The notes beneath the pieces are model-generated. The model did no database searches. It saw only the letters and a program-made list of their open reading frames with translations, and had not been told where the DNA came from. A DNA stretch of 52,888 nucleotides from Gemmatimonadota bacterium (GTDB taxonomy: Bacteria > Gemmatimonadota > Gemmatimonadetes > Longimicrobiales > Longimicrobiaceae): positions 1-52,888 of the forward strand of contig JAIRKD010000003.1 in NCBI GenBank assembly GCA_031260285.1, read 5' to 3'. Numbering within the stretch: the first letter of the stretch is position 1; every line of letters begins with the position of its first letter. Both the position numbers and the translations under genes were made by a program. Shown piece by piece: positions 36,344-45,420 of the stretch.

Positions 36344-36772
36344 CGGGTTGAACGTGAAAAAACGCGCTGGAGTGAGCGCGGCCGATCCGGCCTTTGAGAA
36401 GTATCGCCCGGGCGGGGGGGCGGGAGTCGGTGGGGTGCCGGAGAGTCGTGTAGGGAGGGTTCCCTGATCCCTGCAATCCCGCGTAGTGGAAATCTCGACA
36501 GACGGTGGGTGGCCGAAGGGGTCTGATATCAGGGAACCAGACCACATGGAGGCGGAGTTGTATCCCGGGCTGTCAATACCGGAATCCGGATCGGTCTTTT
36601 GCGGGGAGATCTTCCGGACGATATTCACCGGGTGCGTCAGGGATTCAAAACCGTTCCGGAGCTGTTTCTTCATCGCCTCGGGAGCCTTCCCCTTCCCTCC
36701 AGATCACCGCAGAAAAACTTGAACGAGCGATCCTCCACTTCACAAATCCGGTCTTCTGCTGAGGGGCCTGTG
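36344..36772. other. Divergent intergenic region, flavoprotein and PAS-GAF kinase
   Basis: About 430 bases. Frames stay open from both sides, so the true starts of the two genes are not certain. No operator-like dyad or clear promoter was recognised. Confidence 0.45.
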
Positions 36773-39004
36773 GTGCCGGTTGTGAGGAAATTCGCGCATT
36801 TCACCCTTGATTCCTCAGGGCTGATCACGGGTTGGTGCCCGGGTGCAAGCAAGACGACCCGGTTCCGGGGGGAGGAGGTCTCGGGAAGGTCTCATTCCCT
36901 GTTCTATACTGAGGAAGACCAGCAGTCCGGGAAGCCTGACCGGTTGCTGGATACCGCTATGGAGCAGGGGCATGTTGAGGATATGGGCGTCCGGATGCGT
37001 GGGGATGGAACGCGTTTCATCGCCTACATGACGATCCATCGGCTTGACGGCGGTAGCGGAGCTCCGGTTTTCGCGATGGAAATGACGGACCTCACGGTGG
37101 ATCCGGAGACGGAGAACATGGTTCGGCACCCGGACCGTCTGCTGAAGGGCAGTCCGGCGTTTATCGGGCTCGGCGGCTGGGAGTGGGATATTGTGGCGGA
37201 TACTCTCACCTGGACCCCCGAGATCTATCAGCTCTTCGGTGTGAACCCTGAGGAGTATCCGGTGACCGGGATCTCCTCCTACCTCTCGTTTATTCATCCG
37301 GATGATCGGGAGCGGGTCGTCACTGTGATCGGAGAGGCGTACCGGACGGGTGGGTGGTTTGATCATGAGGAGCGGATTGTTCGATCGGATGGTCGGGAAC
37401 GGGTACTCCGGACTCGAGGGCACGCGATTGCTGAGGAAGGTGGCATAATTCTCCGGATGGCTGGCTCGTGTATCGATATCACCGAATTCCGGGAGGCTCA
37501 CGAGAAAGAGCTTGAGCTGACCCGGGCCCGGACGGCGCGGATGACGGCGGAGAATTTCGCCCGGTCGCTGCGTTTCCTTGTGCGGGTCAGCGAACTCCTG
37601 GTCGCTTCACTGGATCTGGAGGCAGCTCTTATGGAAGTCGCCTGGCTTGTTGTTTCCGAGATCGCGGACTGGTGCGCGGTTGATCTGATTGGGTCGGACG
37701 GGGTGATCCATCGTCTGGTGACGGCGGACCCTGATATGGAGCGGCTGGCGTTGTCCGAGCGGTACCGGAAGGAGTTCCGGCCGGGCGGCCCGATTGATCT
37801 TGTGGTCCAGTCCGGGAAGATGGAAGTCTGGCATCAGCTGACGGACAGTCAGACGCAGAGGATCGTGCGCTCCCCCCGCGAACTGGAGGTGCTCCGGGAG
37901 TTCAGGTTCGACGCGATGGCGGTTGTTCCTCTGCAGGGTCGGCGTGGCCCTATCGGAGCGTTGACACTTGCCCAGTCGGAGTCGGGCCGGGTGTTCTCGG
38001 AGGATGATATCTGGATCGCGCGCGAGCTCGCCCGTCACATCGCTCTCGCGATTGAGAACGCGGGTCTGCACAAGGAGATTGAGGAGCGCAGCGCAGCGCT
38101 GGAAGAGCAGACCATCGCGTTGAAGGCTCGGACCGAGGAGCTTCAGGCCCATGCACTCCAGATCAGAACGGTTGTGGCCGAACTGGAGGCGGTGAACCTC
38201 GCGCTGCGCCAGCGTACCATCGAGGCGGAAGAGGCGAACCGGGCGAAGGCGGAGTTCCTCGCCATGATGAGCCATGAACTGAGGACGCCTCTTAACGCGA
38301 TTGTCGGATATACGGATCTTCTGGACCTCGGCCTGCATGGTCCCATCACCAGCACCCAGCGCGAGACCCTTGCCCGGATCAGGCATAACCAGCGTTCCTT
38401 GCTCGCTCTGATCAACGACGTCCTTCATTTTGCGAAGCTGGAGGCGGGGCATATCAATCTGAAGATCACCCCGGTTCCGATCGGGGAGATCATTCGTGAT
38501 CTGGACGTGGTGATCGAGCCGCAGATGCGAACAAAAGGGCTGCGCTACACGTACCGGCTCTGCACGGGTGATCCGTCCGTGCTCGGGGATCAGGAACGGA
38601 TCGAGCAGATTCTCCTGAACCTGCTCACCAACGCGATCAAGTTCACCGCTCGGGGAGGAGCGATCTCGGTCGCGGTGGAGGTTGAACCAGCGGTGGTGCG
38701 CTTCCATATCAGCGATACCGGCTGCGGAATCCCGTCAGATCGGCTGGATTCCATCTTTGACCCGTTCATCCAGATCAACCGGGTGCCGGAAGAACTGCGG
38801 GAACGGGGGGTGGGGCTGGGGCTCGCGATCAGCCGGGATCTTGCCCAGGCGATGGGTGGATCGGTTTCCGTGGTGAGTCAGCTGAAGGGCGGATCCACCT
38901 TCACACTGACGCTTCCACGGGGGGATGATATCGTTGTCGGGTCGGGTGAAGGAGGTACGGAAACGGTGCCGGTACGTGCGCCCGCTCCCGAGGGGAATGG
39001 TTAA
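36773..39004 (+). CDS. PAS-PAS-GAF sensor histidine kinase
   Basis: A large soluble kinase of about 743 residues. The first PAS domain starts almost at once (FAHFTLDSSGLITGWCPGA). The second has GGWEWDIVADTLTWTPEIYQLFG, the PAS_3 pattern. A GAF domain (about 285-455) follows, then a coiled coil (about 455-525), HisKA with the H box MMSHELRTPLNAIVGY, and HATPase_c with LLNLLTNAIKF, DTGCGIP and GVGLGLAISRDLAQAMGG. The C-terminus is a short acidic/proline tail. The GTG at 36773 has GAGGGG six bases upstream; an ATG at 36599 would add 58 unlike residues. No receiver is attached, so the output must be a separate protein, possibly the nearby NarL-type regulator. Confidence 0.9.
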   Translation: MPVVRKFAHFTLDSSGLITGWCPGASKTTRFRGEEVSGRSHSLFYTEEDQQSGKPDRLLDTAMEQGHVEDMGVRMRGDGTRFIAYMTIHRLDGGSGAPVFAMEMTDLTVDPETENMVRHPDRLLKGSPAFIGLGGWEWDIVADTLTWTPEIYQLFGVNPEEYPVTGISSYLSFIHPDDRERVVTVIGEAYRTGGWFDHEERIVRSDGRERVLRTRGHAIAEEGGIILRMAGSCIDITEFREAHEKELELTRARTARMTAENFARSLRFLVRVSELLVASLDLEAALMEVAWLVVSEIADWCAVDLIGSDGVIHRLVTADPDMERLALSERYRKEFRPGGPIDLVVQSGKMEVWHQLTDSQTQRIVRSPRELEVLREFRFDAMAVVPLQGRRGPIGALTLAQSESGRVFSEDDIWIARELARHIALAIENAGLHKEIEERSAALEEQTIALKARTEELQAHALQIRTVVAELEAVNLALRQRTIEAEEANRAKAEFLAMMSHELRTPLNAIVGYTDLLDLGLHGPITSTQRETLARIRHNQRSLLALINDVLHFAKLEAGHINLKITPVPIGEIIRDLDVVIEPQMRTKGLRYTYRLCTGDPSVLGDQERIEQILLNLLTNAIKFTARGGAISVAVEVEPAVVRFHISDTGCGIPSDRLDSIFDPFIQINRVPEELRERGVGLGLAISRDLAQAMGGSVSVVSQLKGGSTFTLTLPRGDDIVVGSGEGGTETVPVRAPAPEGNG

Positions 39005-39077
39005 TTCGGAGGGATGGGGTGCGGGGAGCGACTGTACGTGATAGATTGGTCGGACCCTCCATGAAAGGAAGAAGCTC

Positions 39078-39287
39078 GTGGTTGAAATTCAACTGGGTGA
39101 GACTGACCGGCTGGATTGGGCGCTGAAGCAGTTCCGGCGTCGGATGATCCGGTCGGGCATGTTCAAGGACATGCGCCGGAAGCGCTTCTATGAGAAGCCG
39201 AGCGAAGCGAAGAAGGCGAAGATGAAGGCTGCTGAACGGCGGCGTCATAAGGATCGGAAGCGCGCGGCACGCATGCGGGACATGTGA
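39078..39287 (+). CDS. rpsU: 30S ribosomal protein S21
   Basis: A 69-residue basic protein matching bacterial S21: an N-terminal VEIQLGETDRLDWALKQFRRRM and a Lys/Arg-rich C-terminal helix (FYEKPSEAKKAKMKAAERRRHKDRK). S21 helps 30S subunits select mRNA during initiation. The start is GTG at 39078, well placed after AAGGAAG. The length is normal. It is followed by a strong terminator at 39329-39380 and appears to be a single-gene unit. Confidence 0.96.
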   Translation: MVEIQLGETDRLDWALKQFRRRMIRSGMFKDMRRKRFYEKPSEAKKAKMKAAERRRHKDRKRAARMRDM

Positions 39288-39328
39288 GACGAGCGGGACC
39301 GGGGGAAGTCCGGAAGTTGAGCAGGATG

Positions 39329-39380
39329 AAAAAGGGGCAGCGTTATCACCGGATCACGGGTGAGAGACGTGCCCCTTTTT
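39329..39380. terminator. Bidirectional terminator between rpsU and the ABC importer
   Basis: The stem AAAAAGGGGCA/TGCCCCTTTTT (11 bp) has a long loop with an inner stem. The T-run on the plus strand ends the rpsU transcript. The mirrored A-run gives a T-run on the minus strand, so the ABC importer transcript can end here too. Confidence 0.88.
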
Positions 39381-39440
39381 TCGTGATGGTGGTTTGTGGT
39401 TGAATGAACTGATCGGCTGCTGAGGGGGGCCTGCTGCTGT

Positions 39441-40334
39441 TCAGCTCTTCTCGCTTCCTCCATTCTTCTCACTTCCTCCATCCGTATGTTCATCCCTGTA
39501 TTCCGCTGCCCCGCCTCTGACCGGCACCAGCTGAACCGCCCCGGCATCCGGCCCCGGTCCGGGGTGGGTTGTGATCTCCAGCGGCCATTCGTAGACGTTC
39601 TCAAGGATATCCTTCCGGAAGACATCCGCCGGCAGGCCGGCAGCGCGGATCCGGCCCTGGTGCATGAGGACGAGAGTGTCTGCGTAACGGGCGGCCAGGT
39701 TCAGATTGTGAGTGGCCATCAGAACAGTTGCGCCGGTGGATGTGAAGTGCCGGGCGAGCTCAAAGATCCGCATCTCGTGGCCGAGATCAAGCGCGATGGT
39801 AGGCTCGTCGAAGGCAAACGCCAGAGGCTCCTGAGCAATGGCGCGGGCGATCCGCGCGCGCTGGCGCTCTCCTCCCGAGAGGGTGCTGATGGGGCGGTCC
39901 GCCAGCGGCAGAACATCACAGCGCTCCATCGCGGACTCCGCAATTATGTGGTCCCGTCTGCCCAGTGCCTGGAGAGCACCCAGATGAGGGTACCGCCCCA
40001 TCAGCACCAATTCGCGGACGGTAAGTGGAAAGGTGATCTCCTCATTCTGCGGAACAACCCCGATGGTGCGGGCGAGGTCGCGGCGTGACCAGTGATCAAG
40101 CCGACGCCCTCCGAACTGAACCAGACCTTCCTCCGCGCGCAGGGCACCCAGAAGCAGACGGAAGAGTGTGGACTTCCCGGATCCGTTGGGTCCGACCAGC
40201 GCTGTGAATTGTCCCGGCCTGATGGATGTGGTTACATGGTCCACTGCCCGGACTGTTGCCGCTGGATACTGGAAGGATACCGTATCCAGCGTCCAGCCGA
40301 CGGATGCGGGTCTGTCAGCGGTGTGCCTGTTCAT
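39441..40334 (-). CDS. ABC transporter ATP-binding protein (BtuD/FhuC type)
   Basis: A 297-residue ATPase of the cobalamin/siderophore importer family. The Walker A motif is GPNGSGKST, the Q-loop lies in VVPQNEE, the signature is LSGGERQR, and Walker B is LAFAFDEPT followed by a switch histidine (ATHNLNLA). The segment TVRELVLMGRYPHLG is typical of FhuC/BtuD. It drives the permease encoded just upstream (four-base overlap ATGA at 40331). The C-terminal 45 residues are an extra Gly/Glu-rich tail. The last gene of a binding protein, permease and ATPase operon. Confidence 0.93.
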   Translation of the reverse strand: MNRHTADRPASVGWTLDTVSFQYPAATVRAVDHVTTSIRPGQFTALVGPNGSGKSTLFRLLLGALRAEEGLVQFGGRRLDHWSRRDLARTIGVVPQNEEITFPLTVRELVLMGRYPHLGALQALGRRDHIIAESAMERCDVLPLADRPISTLSGGERQRARIARAIAQEPLAFAFDEPTIALDLGHEMRIFELARHFTSTGATVLMATHNLNLAARYADTLVLMHQGRIRAAGLPADVFRKDILENVYEWPLEITTHPGPGPDAGAVQLVPVRGGAAEYRDEHTDGGSEKNGGSEKS

Positions 40335-41350
40335 CCGGGCCTTCGGCGGAGCAGCCAGACAAAAAACGGCACACCGACAAACGCCGTGATCACACCAACC
40401 GGCAGCTCCATCGGAGCGGCGGCGGTTCTCGCGAGGGCGTCCGCGCCGGTCAGGAACGCCGCGCCAAGCAGTGCTGACGCAGGGATGAGAAAGCGGAATC
40501 CTCCCCCCCAGACTCTCCGGATGACATGGGGGACAACCAGTCCCACAAACCCGATCACTCCGGATACAGATACAGCCGCGGCGGTGAGCAGGGAGGCGCT
40601 GATATAGGCGATCAGCTTCACCTGTTCCACGCGGGTCCCCAGATAGAGCGCGGTGTCCTCACCGATCGACATCAGGTCAAGAGAGCGGCCAAGGGCGAGA
40701 AGAAGAAGCAGTCCGGGGACAAACCAGAGCAGCAGAACTCCCGCTGTGGACCAGGTGGCGCCGGCAAACCCGCCCATGATCCAGAAGATCGCGGAGCGGA
40801 AGGATTCCGCGTCAGTGAGGGTGAGGACAAGCAGGATGACGGCGTTGAAGAAGGCCCCGACCACTACACCGCCAAGCAGAAGAACCCGGGTATCCAGCGC
40901 CTGACCCGCGCTTGCGGCGATGCGCAGAACCAGCAGAATCGCCCCGATCGCGCCGATGAAGGCCGCAAAGGGAACCGCCCGGCTCACGGTTTCAGACCAG
41001 CCCGCAACCATGGCGATCATGGCGCCAACTGCGGCTCCTCCGGAAACACCCAGGATGTAGGGTTCCGCCAGCGGGTTCCGGAGAAGCGCCTGAAAAGTTG
41101 CCCCGCTCGCCGCGAGCGCCGCGCCAACCAGGGCGGCGACAACAGCGCGGGGAAGTCGGAGCTGGCGAACAATCACAATCGCGGTTGGATCGCCATCTCC
41201 GCGGATGGCGCTGAAGACCTCTCCCGGTGAAAGAGAGACCGCCCCGACCATCACGCTCACCAGAACCGCAATCAGGGCGAGTGCAGCGAGCAGAAGCAGC
41301 TGCGCAGCCGGCTTCCGGAGGGACATGGACTTCCGGGGGCCGCCCGTCAT
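40331..41350 (-). CDS. FecCD/BtuC-family ABC permease
   Basis: A 339-residue inner-membrane permease with about ten hydrophobic segments. It has the family patterns RLPRAVVAALVGAALAASGATFQALLRNPLAEPYILGVSGGAAVGA near the N-terminal third and SVSGVIGFVGLVVPHVIRRVWG near the C-terminal third; the latter contains the coupling-helix region that touches the ATPase. It imports cobalamin, haem or an iron chelate. It overlaps the binding-protein gene upstream by four bases (41347-41350) and the ATPase gene downstream by four. The ATG at 41350 was chosen for that overlap; an ATG eight codons later is possible. Confidence 0.93.
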   Translation of the reverse strand: MTGGPRKSMSLRKPAAQLLLLAALALIAVLVSVMVGAVSLSPGEVFSAIRGDGDPTAIVIVRQLRLPRAVVAALVGAALAASGATFQALLRNPLAEPYILGVSGGAAVGAMIAMVAGWSETVSRAVPFAAFIGAIGAILLVLRIAASAGQALDTRVLLLGGVVVGAFFNAVILLVLTLTDAESFRSAIFWIMGGFAGATWSTAGVLLLWFVPGLLLLLALGRSLDLMSIGEDTALYLGTRVEQVKLIAYISASLLTAAAVSVSGVIGFVGLVVPHVIRRVWGGGFRFLIPASALLGAAFLTGADALARTAAAPMELPVGVITAFVGVPFFVWLLRRRPG

Positions 41351-42300
41351 CGCGGTTCCGGCCTGGCGTGAATCACATTGGCGTGAATCACATCCCGGAT
41401 GCGTTCTGCCGCGGTTACAATCACGGGACCCGGTCGGTGCAGAGTATCCGCTGGCAGAGCGTAGAAACGGGTGCCGTCTGCGGCCAGTTCACGCCATCCG
41501 GGCTGATCAACCAGAGCCTGAACCGTTGTCGTGCCTTCCTTCGGAACGATCACAACATCCGGCTGGCGGCGCACAATCTCCTCCAGTGACAGCTGGGGAG
41601 AGGGGGTGGTTACATCCGCAAAAACATTGCGTCCACCCGCCACGCCGACCAGTTCGCCGATGAAGAGTCCCGGGCCCGCAACCATCGGCGGATCCATGCT
41701 GATCATGTAGAGAACTCCCGGCGGGTCGAGACCGGCGACGGACGTGCGTACAGCTTCCAGTCCGTCTCGAAGCCGGGTGGCCAGTGCATCCGCGTCGGGG
41801 GCCCGGGCGGTGAGCGTCCCCAGCTGGCGGATGGTTGTGAAGATATCTGTGGTATCGATGGTTGTTGCGGCGTACACCGGGATGCCAAGCGATTCCAGTC
41901 GGGACCGGGTTCGTGAGGCGTCCGCCTCTTCCCAGAGGATCACCAGATCCGGATGGAGGGTGAGAATCGTCTCGATGCTCGGGGTGAGGCCGCCGCCCAC
42001 GGAGGGCAGGTACGCAAGTGCCGGATCGTCGTAGTCGGTTCGGCCGACAAGCAGTTCTTCCGCGCCCATTGCCACCAGTGTTTCCGTGGCGGAAGGGACA
42101 AGCGAAACGATGCGGCGCGCGGGTGTGGCCAGACGGACAGCCCGGCCGGCGTCATCCGTCACTTCAACAGGCTGATCCGCGTCGGACAGACTTCCCCTGT
42201 CCGGAGCTGGACGATCCGGCGCGCAAGCCGTGGCCAGCATCGCGAAACACGCGAGTATCCAGTGTGCAGCCCGGAGGTTACGCCGCCCTGAAGATGACAA
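41347..42300 (-). CDS. BtuF-like periplasmic substrate-binding lipoprotein
   Basis: A class III binding protein for cobalamin or metal chelates. With the TTG at 42300 it has 317 residues and starts MSSSGRRNLRAAHWILAC, with a likely lipidation cysteine in AMLATAC. The frame is open 53 codons further and the start is uncertain. The mature part shows VARRIVSLVPSATETLVAMG-like sequence, TDYDDPALAYLPSVGGGLTPSIETILTLHPDLVI (the BtuF hallmark) and LSLEEIVRRQPDVVIV. Cobalamin is the likeliest ligand by pattern, but haem and siderophores cannot be excluded. No B12 riboswitch was recognised upstream and no TonB-dependent receptor is attached. Divergent from the pabB-pabC fusion. Confidence 0.85.
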   Translation of the reverse strand: MSSSGRRNLRAAHWILACFAMLATACAPDRPAPDRGSLSDADQPVEVTDDAGRAVRLATPARRIVSLVPSATETLVAMGAEELLVGRTDYDDPALAYLPSVGGGLTPSIETILTLHPDLVILWEEADASRTRSRLESLGIPVYAATTIDTTDIFTTIRQLGTLTARAPDADALATRLRDGLEAVRTSVAGLDPPGVLYMISMDPPMVAGPGLFIGELVGVAGGRNVFADVTTPSPQLSLEEIVRRQPDVVIVPKEGTTTVQALVDQPGWRELAADGTRFYALPADTLHRPGPVIVTAAERIRDVIHANVIHARPEPR

Positions 42301-42497
42301 ATGAAGCTGTGGACAGGTGTTCCTGAAGCGCTCTCTTCCGGCGCGCACGATTCCGGGGGTGAAGGTAGAGAGCGGGCATACAGGCGGGCAAGGAATCATC
42401 GGGATGGAGCTTGTCGGAGAGAGCCCGGAGGTGGCGGATCCCCGGAAGAGGTACAACATTACCGCTCCCGGTTTCTTATCCCCTGACCCGTTGGCTT

Positions 42498-44315
42498 ATG
42501 CTCTCCCGCTTTGATTCTCTGGACGCAGGAGATCCGTGTTCCTGGGTATTCGAGGAGCTGACGGGAGAGATCACCGCCTGGCGGTCTGATGAGGTTCTTC
42601 CAGCGCTGCGGGAGGTGGAGCGGGCGGTGGCCAGGGGCCGGCATGCCGCGGGTTTTGTGGCGTACGAGGCGGCTCCGGCGTTTGATCCGGCGCTGGCCGC
42701 GGCTGAGCCGGTTGCCGGTCTTCCGCTGCTTTCCTTCCGTCTTTTTGCGAAGAAGACCCGGAGCACCCCCCTCTCGGGGCTGCCGGTGGATGGGGCGGGG
42801 AAGTATGAGCTCGGGCCACTGACCCCCTCCCTTTCTCCGGACGCCTACAATGAGCGTATCACCCGTATTGCGGCTCTGATTGCAGCGGGAGATACCTATC
42901 AGGTGAACCTGACCTTTCGCCTCCGGGGCAGCTTCCGGGGGGATCCCGCGGCTTTCTATGCGGACCTCTGCCGCGCCCAGCGTTCCGGGTACTGCGCGCT
43001 TCTGCCGGCCGGCAACTTTCAGCTGATTTCCGCTTCTCCCGAGCTCTTCTTCCGCTGGCGGAACGGGGTGATCGAGACCCGGCCGATGAAGGGTACCCGG
43101 CCGCGTGGTCGCTGGACGGAAGAAGACGATGCCCTTGCCGCTGAGCTGCTTGCGTCACCCAAGGACCGCGCCGAAAACCTGATGATTGTGGACCTCCTTC
43201 GGAACGATCTCGGCCGGGTGGCGGAGTTCGGTTCGGTGAAGGTCCCCTCGCTCTTCCGGGTGGAGCGGTATCCAACGGTTCATCAGCTGACGTCCACCGT
43301 AACTGCCCGGCCTTCTCCATCCGTGGATCTTGTGGATGTCTTCCGGGCGCTTTTCCCGTCGGGTTCTGTGACCGGAGCGCCCAAGTTCCGGGCGTCGGAG
43401 ATCATCCGTGAGCTGGAGGACTCGCCGCGGGGGGCCTATACCGGCGCAATCGGTTTTATTTCCCCGGATGAAGCAGTGTTCAGCGTGGCGATCCGGACAG
43501 CGATGCTGGAGCCGGAGACCGGTCGGCTGGAGGTGGGGGTTGGCAGCGGGATCACGGCGGACTCCGACGCGCAGGAGGAGTATCGCGAATGTCTCGGGAA
43601 GGGTGCGTTTCTCCGGTACCGGGAGGAAGAATTCCGGTTGATCGAGTCACTTCGGCTGGAGCTTCCCGGCGGGTATCCTCTTCTGGACAGGCATCTCGCG
43701 CGGCTGGCGGGATCCGCACGCTATTACAGCTTTCCGTTTGATGAAGTTGGAGTGCGCGCCGCTCTCACAGAGGCGATCGCAGCCGCAGAGGCTCTCACCC
43801 GGCGTTCAGGGGAAGCGCTCCCTGAGGGGAATCCGCTGATTCCGGCGACGGAAAGGCTCGTTCCAGCGGTGTTCAAGGTCCGTTTGCGCCTTGATCGGGA
43901 GGGGACGGTTACGGTGGACGTTGATCCGATCGCTGCACAGACTCCGCCGTCGCGGATCGCGTTTGCGGCTGCCGCGGTGGATCCCGCCGACCCCTTTCTC
44001 TACCATAAAACGACTCGCCGGGAGCTGTTCGAACAGGTGCTCCAGCTCCGGCCCGATGTGGATGATCTGCTTCTGCTGAATCTGAACGGAGAGGTGACGG
44101 AAACAACGCGGGCGAGCCTGCTGGCAGAGATTGATGGCGAGCTTGTGACTCCACCACTCAGCTGCGGACTGCTTGCCGGTGTCTCCCGCGGGAAGCTGCT
44201 TGCGGATGGGGTGATAACAGAGCGGATCCTGCGCCGGGAGGACCTTCTGCGCGCCAGCCGGATCTGGCTGGTGAATGCGGTTCGGGGAAGATGGGAAGCG
44301 GAGCTTGTGGAATAA
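42498..44315 (+). CDS. pabBC: Bifunctional aminodeoxychorismate synthase component I / ADC lyase
   Basis: A fusion of PabB (about residues 1-425) and PabC (about 430-605), which makes p-aminobenzoate for folate. With the ATG at 42498 it has 605 residues. The PabB part has AGDTYQVNLTFRL, ISASPELFF, the lysine motif PMKGTRPRG that separates PabB from anthranilate synthase (alanine there), RNDLGRV, and GSVTGAPKFRASEII. The PabC part is a fold-type IV PLP enzyme with the probable catalytic lysine in YHKTTRRE and LLNLNGEVTETTRASLL. The ends GLLAGVSRGKLL and NAVRG are typical of ADC lyase. The glutamine amidotransferase PabA is not in the window. The gene is monocistronic, with a terminator at 44365-44400. 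Confidence 0.94.
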   Translation: MLSRFDSLDAGDPCSWVFEELTGEITAWRSDEVLPALREVERAVARGRHAAGFVAYEAAPAFDPALAAAEPVAGLPLLSFRLFAKKTRSTPLSGLPVDGAGKYELGPLTPSLSPDAYNERITRIAALIAAGDTYQVNLTFRLRGSFRGDPAAFYADLCRAQRSGYCALLPAGNFQLISASPELFFRWRNGVIETRPMKGTRPRGRWTEEDDALAAELLASPKDRAENLMIVDLLRNDLGRVAEFGSVKVPSLFRVERYPTVHQLTSTVTARPSPSVDLVDVFRALFPSGSVTGAPKFRASEIIRELEDSPRGAYTGAIGFISPDEAVFSVAIRTAMLEPETGRLEVGVGSGITADSDAQEEYRECLGKGAFLRYREEEFRLIESLRLELPGGYPLLDRHLARLAGSARYYSFPFDEVGVRAALTEAIAAAEALTRRSGEALPEGNPLIPATERLVPAVFKVRLRLDREGTVTVDVDPIAAQTPPSRIAFAAAAVDPADPFLYHKTTRRELFEQVLQLRPDVDDLLLLNLNGEVTETTRASLLAEIDGELVTPPLSCGLLAGVSRGKLLADGVITERILRREDLLRASRIWLVNAVRGRWEAELVE

Positions 44316-44364
44316 CGGAGTTCCTGGACGAGGTCGTGGGTGGAGCCGCTGAAATGAGGCTGGA

Positions 44365-44400
44365 GGGGCCCGGAACTGTTCTGCGATCCGGGCCCCTTCC
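44365..44400. terminator. Terminator between pabBC and the PDZ gene
   Basis: Ten-base perfect arms (GGGGCCCGGA/TCCGGGCCCC) with a 12-base loop, followed on the plus strand by TTCCTTTT. It lies between convergent genes and should end the pabBC transcript. On the minus strand the T-run is missing. Confidence 0.8.
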
Positions 44401-44410
44401 TTTTACATCC

Positions 44411-45355
44411 CTACGCCCCGTTCTCACCCAGAGTGACAGTTCTGCGGGTCTTGTCACGCAGGAGATCCAGCCTGAATTCGCGGACCCCCGGCTGAGAGAG
44501 GTGCCAGCGCAGCTCCGCTACATTTGTGATGGCTTCCCCGTTTACGGAGAGAATCACGTCACCGTCACGCAGCCCGGCCCGAGCCGCGGGGGATTCGGGT
44601 GCAACCCGCACCACAAGTGCCCCTGTGCTGGTGCCGAAGTAGTTGCCGAGCCCCGCCGTTACATCCGCCAGCTCAGCTCCGGCAACAGCGCGTCGTCCGT
44701 TTGCGAGCATCAGGCCGAGAAGGCCGCCATTCTCACGGAAGGCGCGAGGCGGTTCACCGGGGCCTTGGGGTCGGGGCGGTGCATCCGGACGTCCACCCGG
44801 TGTGAAGTTGCGCAGGCTGTCCCGGAAGAAGCCACGCAGCCGCGAGTTCAGGCTGTCCACCTGCAGATCCAGGCGATCGCGATCCGGGCGCGGAGGACCG
44901 TTATCGTCACGGGGCCGGCTGAACCCGCGGGGAGGATCGCCCATGGGAGCTGTCGGACGGGAAGCAACGTCCGCGGGGCGCTCAACGGCCGTGATCGAGA
45001 GCTCCCGCTCGGCCTGGCCGTTCCGCGCCGCCACTGTCAGCCGTACAACCTCACCCGGCGCAACCGGAACCGACCGGATCGCGTTTGCCACATCCGTCCG
45101 GTTGTTCCAGCGGATGATCCGGTCCCCACGCCGGAGGCCTGCCTCGCGGGCGGGGGCGCCGGGAGCCACATCCGCAACCACAATCTCCCTACCCGAGGTG
45201 CCTTCCTGAAAAGACATCCCGATCCAGCCCTTTGAAGCAGCTGATGCGGCCGGAGCAGCCTGCCCGTGAAGAACAGCCGGGACCCCCGATCCCAAGGTAA
45301 GCGCCGCGCCAAGGGCAACCGTAACCAGCCTCCGATTCCTCCTGATATTCTTCAT
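44411..45355 (-). CDS. Exported double-PDZ protein
   Basis: A 314-residue exported protein with a signal peptide (about 1-32, ending in HGQ). Two PDZ domains lie at about 45-125 (VVADVAPGAPAREAGLRRGDRIIRWNN) and 225-312 (VVRVAPESPAARAGLRDGDVILSVNGEAI). A Pro/Arg/Asp-rich linker separates them. There is no trypsin-like protease domain, so unlike DegS or DegP it can only bind peptide ends. It lies 65 bases after the anti-sigma factor gene on the same strand, so it is probably part of the sigma/anti-sigma operon. A role in sensing misfolded envelope proteins is likely, by inference only. Confidence 0.82.
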   Translation of the reverse strand: MKNIRRNRRLVTVALGAALTLGSGVPAVLHGQAAPAASAASKGWIGMSFQEGTSGREIVVADVAPGAPAREAGLRRGDRIIRWNNRTDVANAIRSVPVAPGEVVRLTVAARNGQAERELSITAVERPADVASRPTAPMGDPPRGFSRPRDDNGPPRPDRDRLDLQVDSLNSRLRGFFRDSLRNFTPGGRPDAPPRPQGPGEPPRAFRENGGLLGLMLANGRRAVAGAELADVTAGLGNYFGTSTGALVVRVAPESPAARAGLRDGDVILSVNGEAITNVAELRWHLSQPGVREFRLDLLRDKTRRTVTLGENGA

Positions 45356-45420
45356 GCTAATCCCTCCTGATCTTCCTTCGGTATGTCGTCTTCTGTCACG
45401 CCGTCATGCCGGTTGGTTCA

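Noticed and set aside
37607-38707. 366-codon open frame on the minus strand
   Set aside because: It is antisense to the kinase core with its clear H, N and G boxes.
42301-42497. Possible cobalamin riboswitch before the BtuF-like gene
   Set aside because: The conserved B12-box GCCACTG and the usual flanking stems were not found on the minus strand; GCCACCT near 42430 is a poor match.
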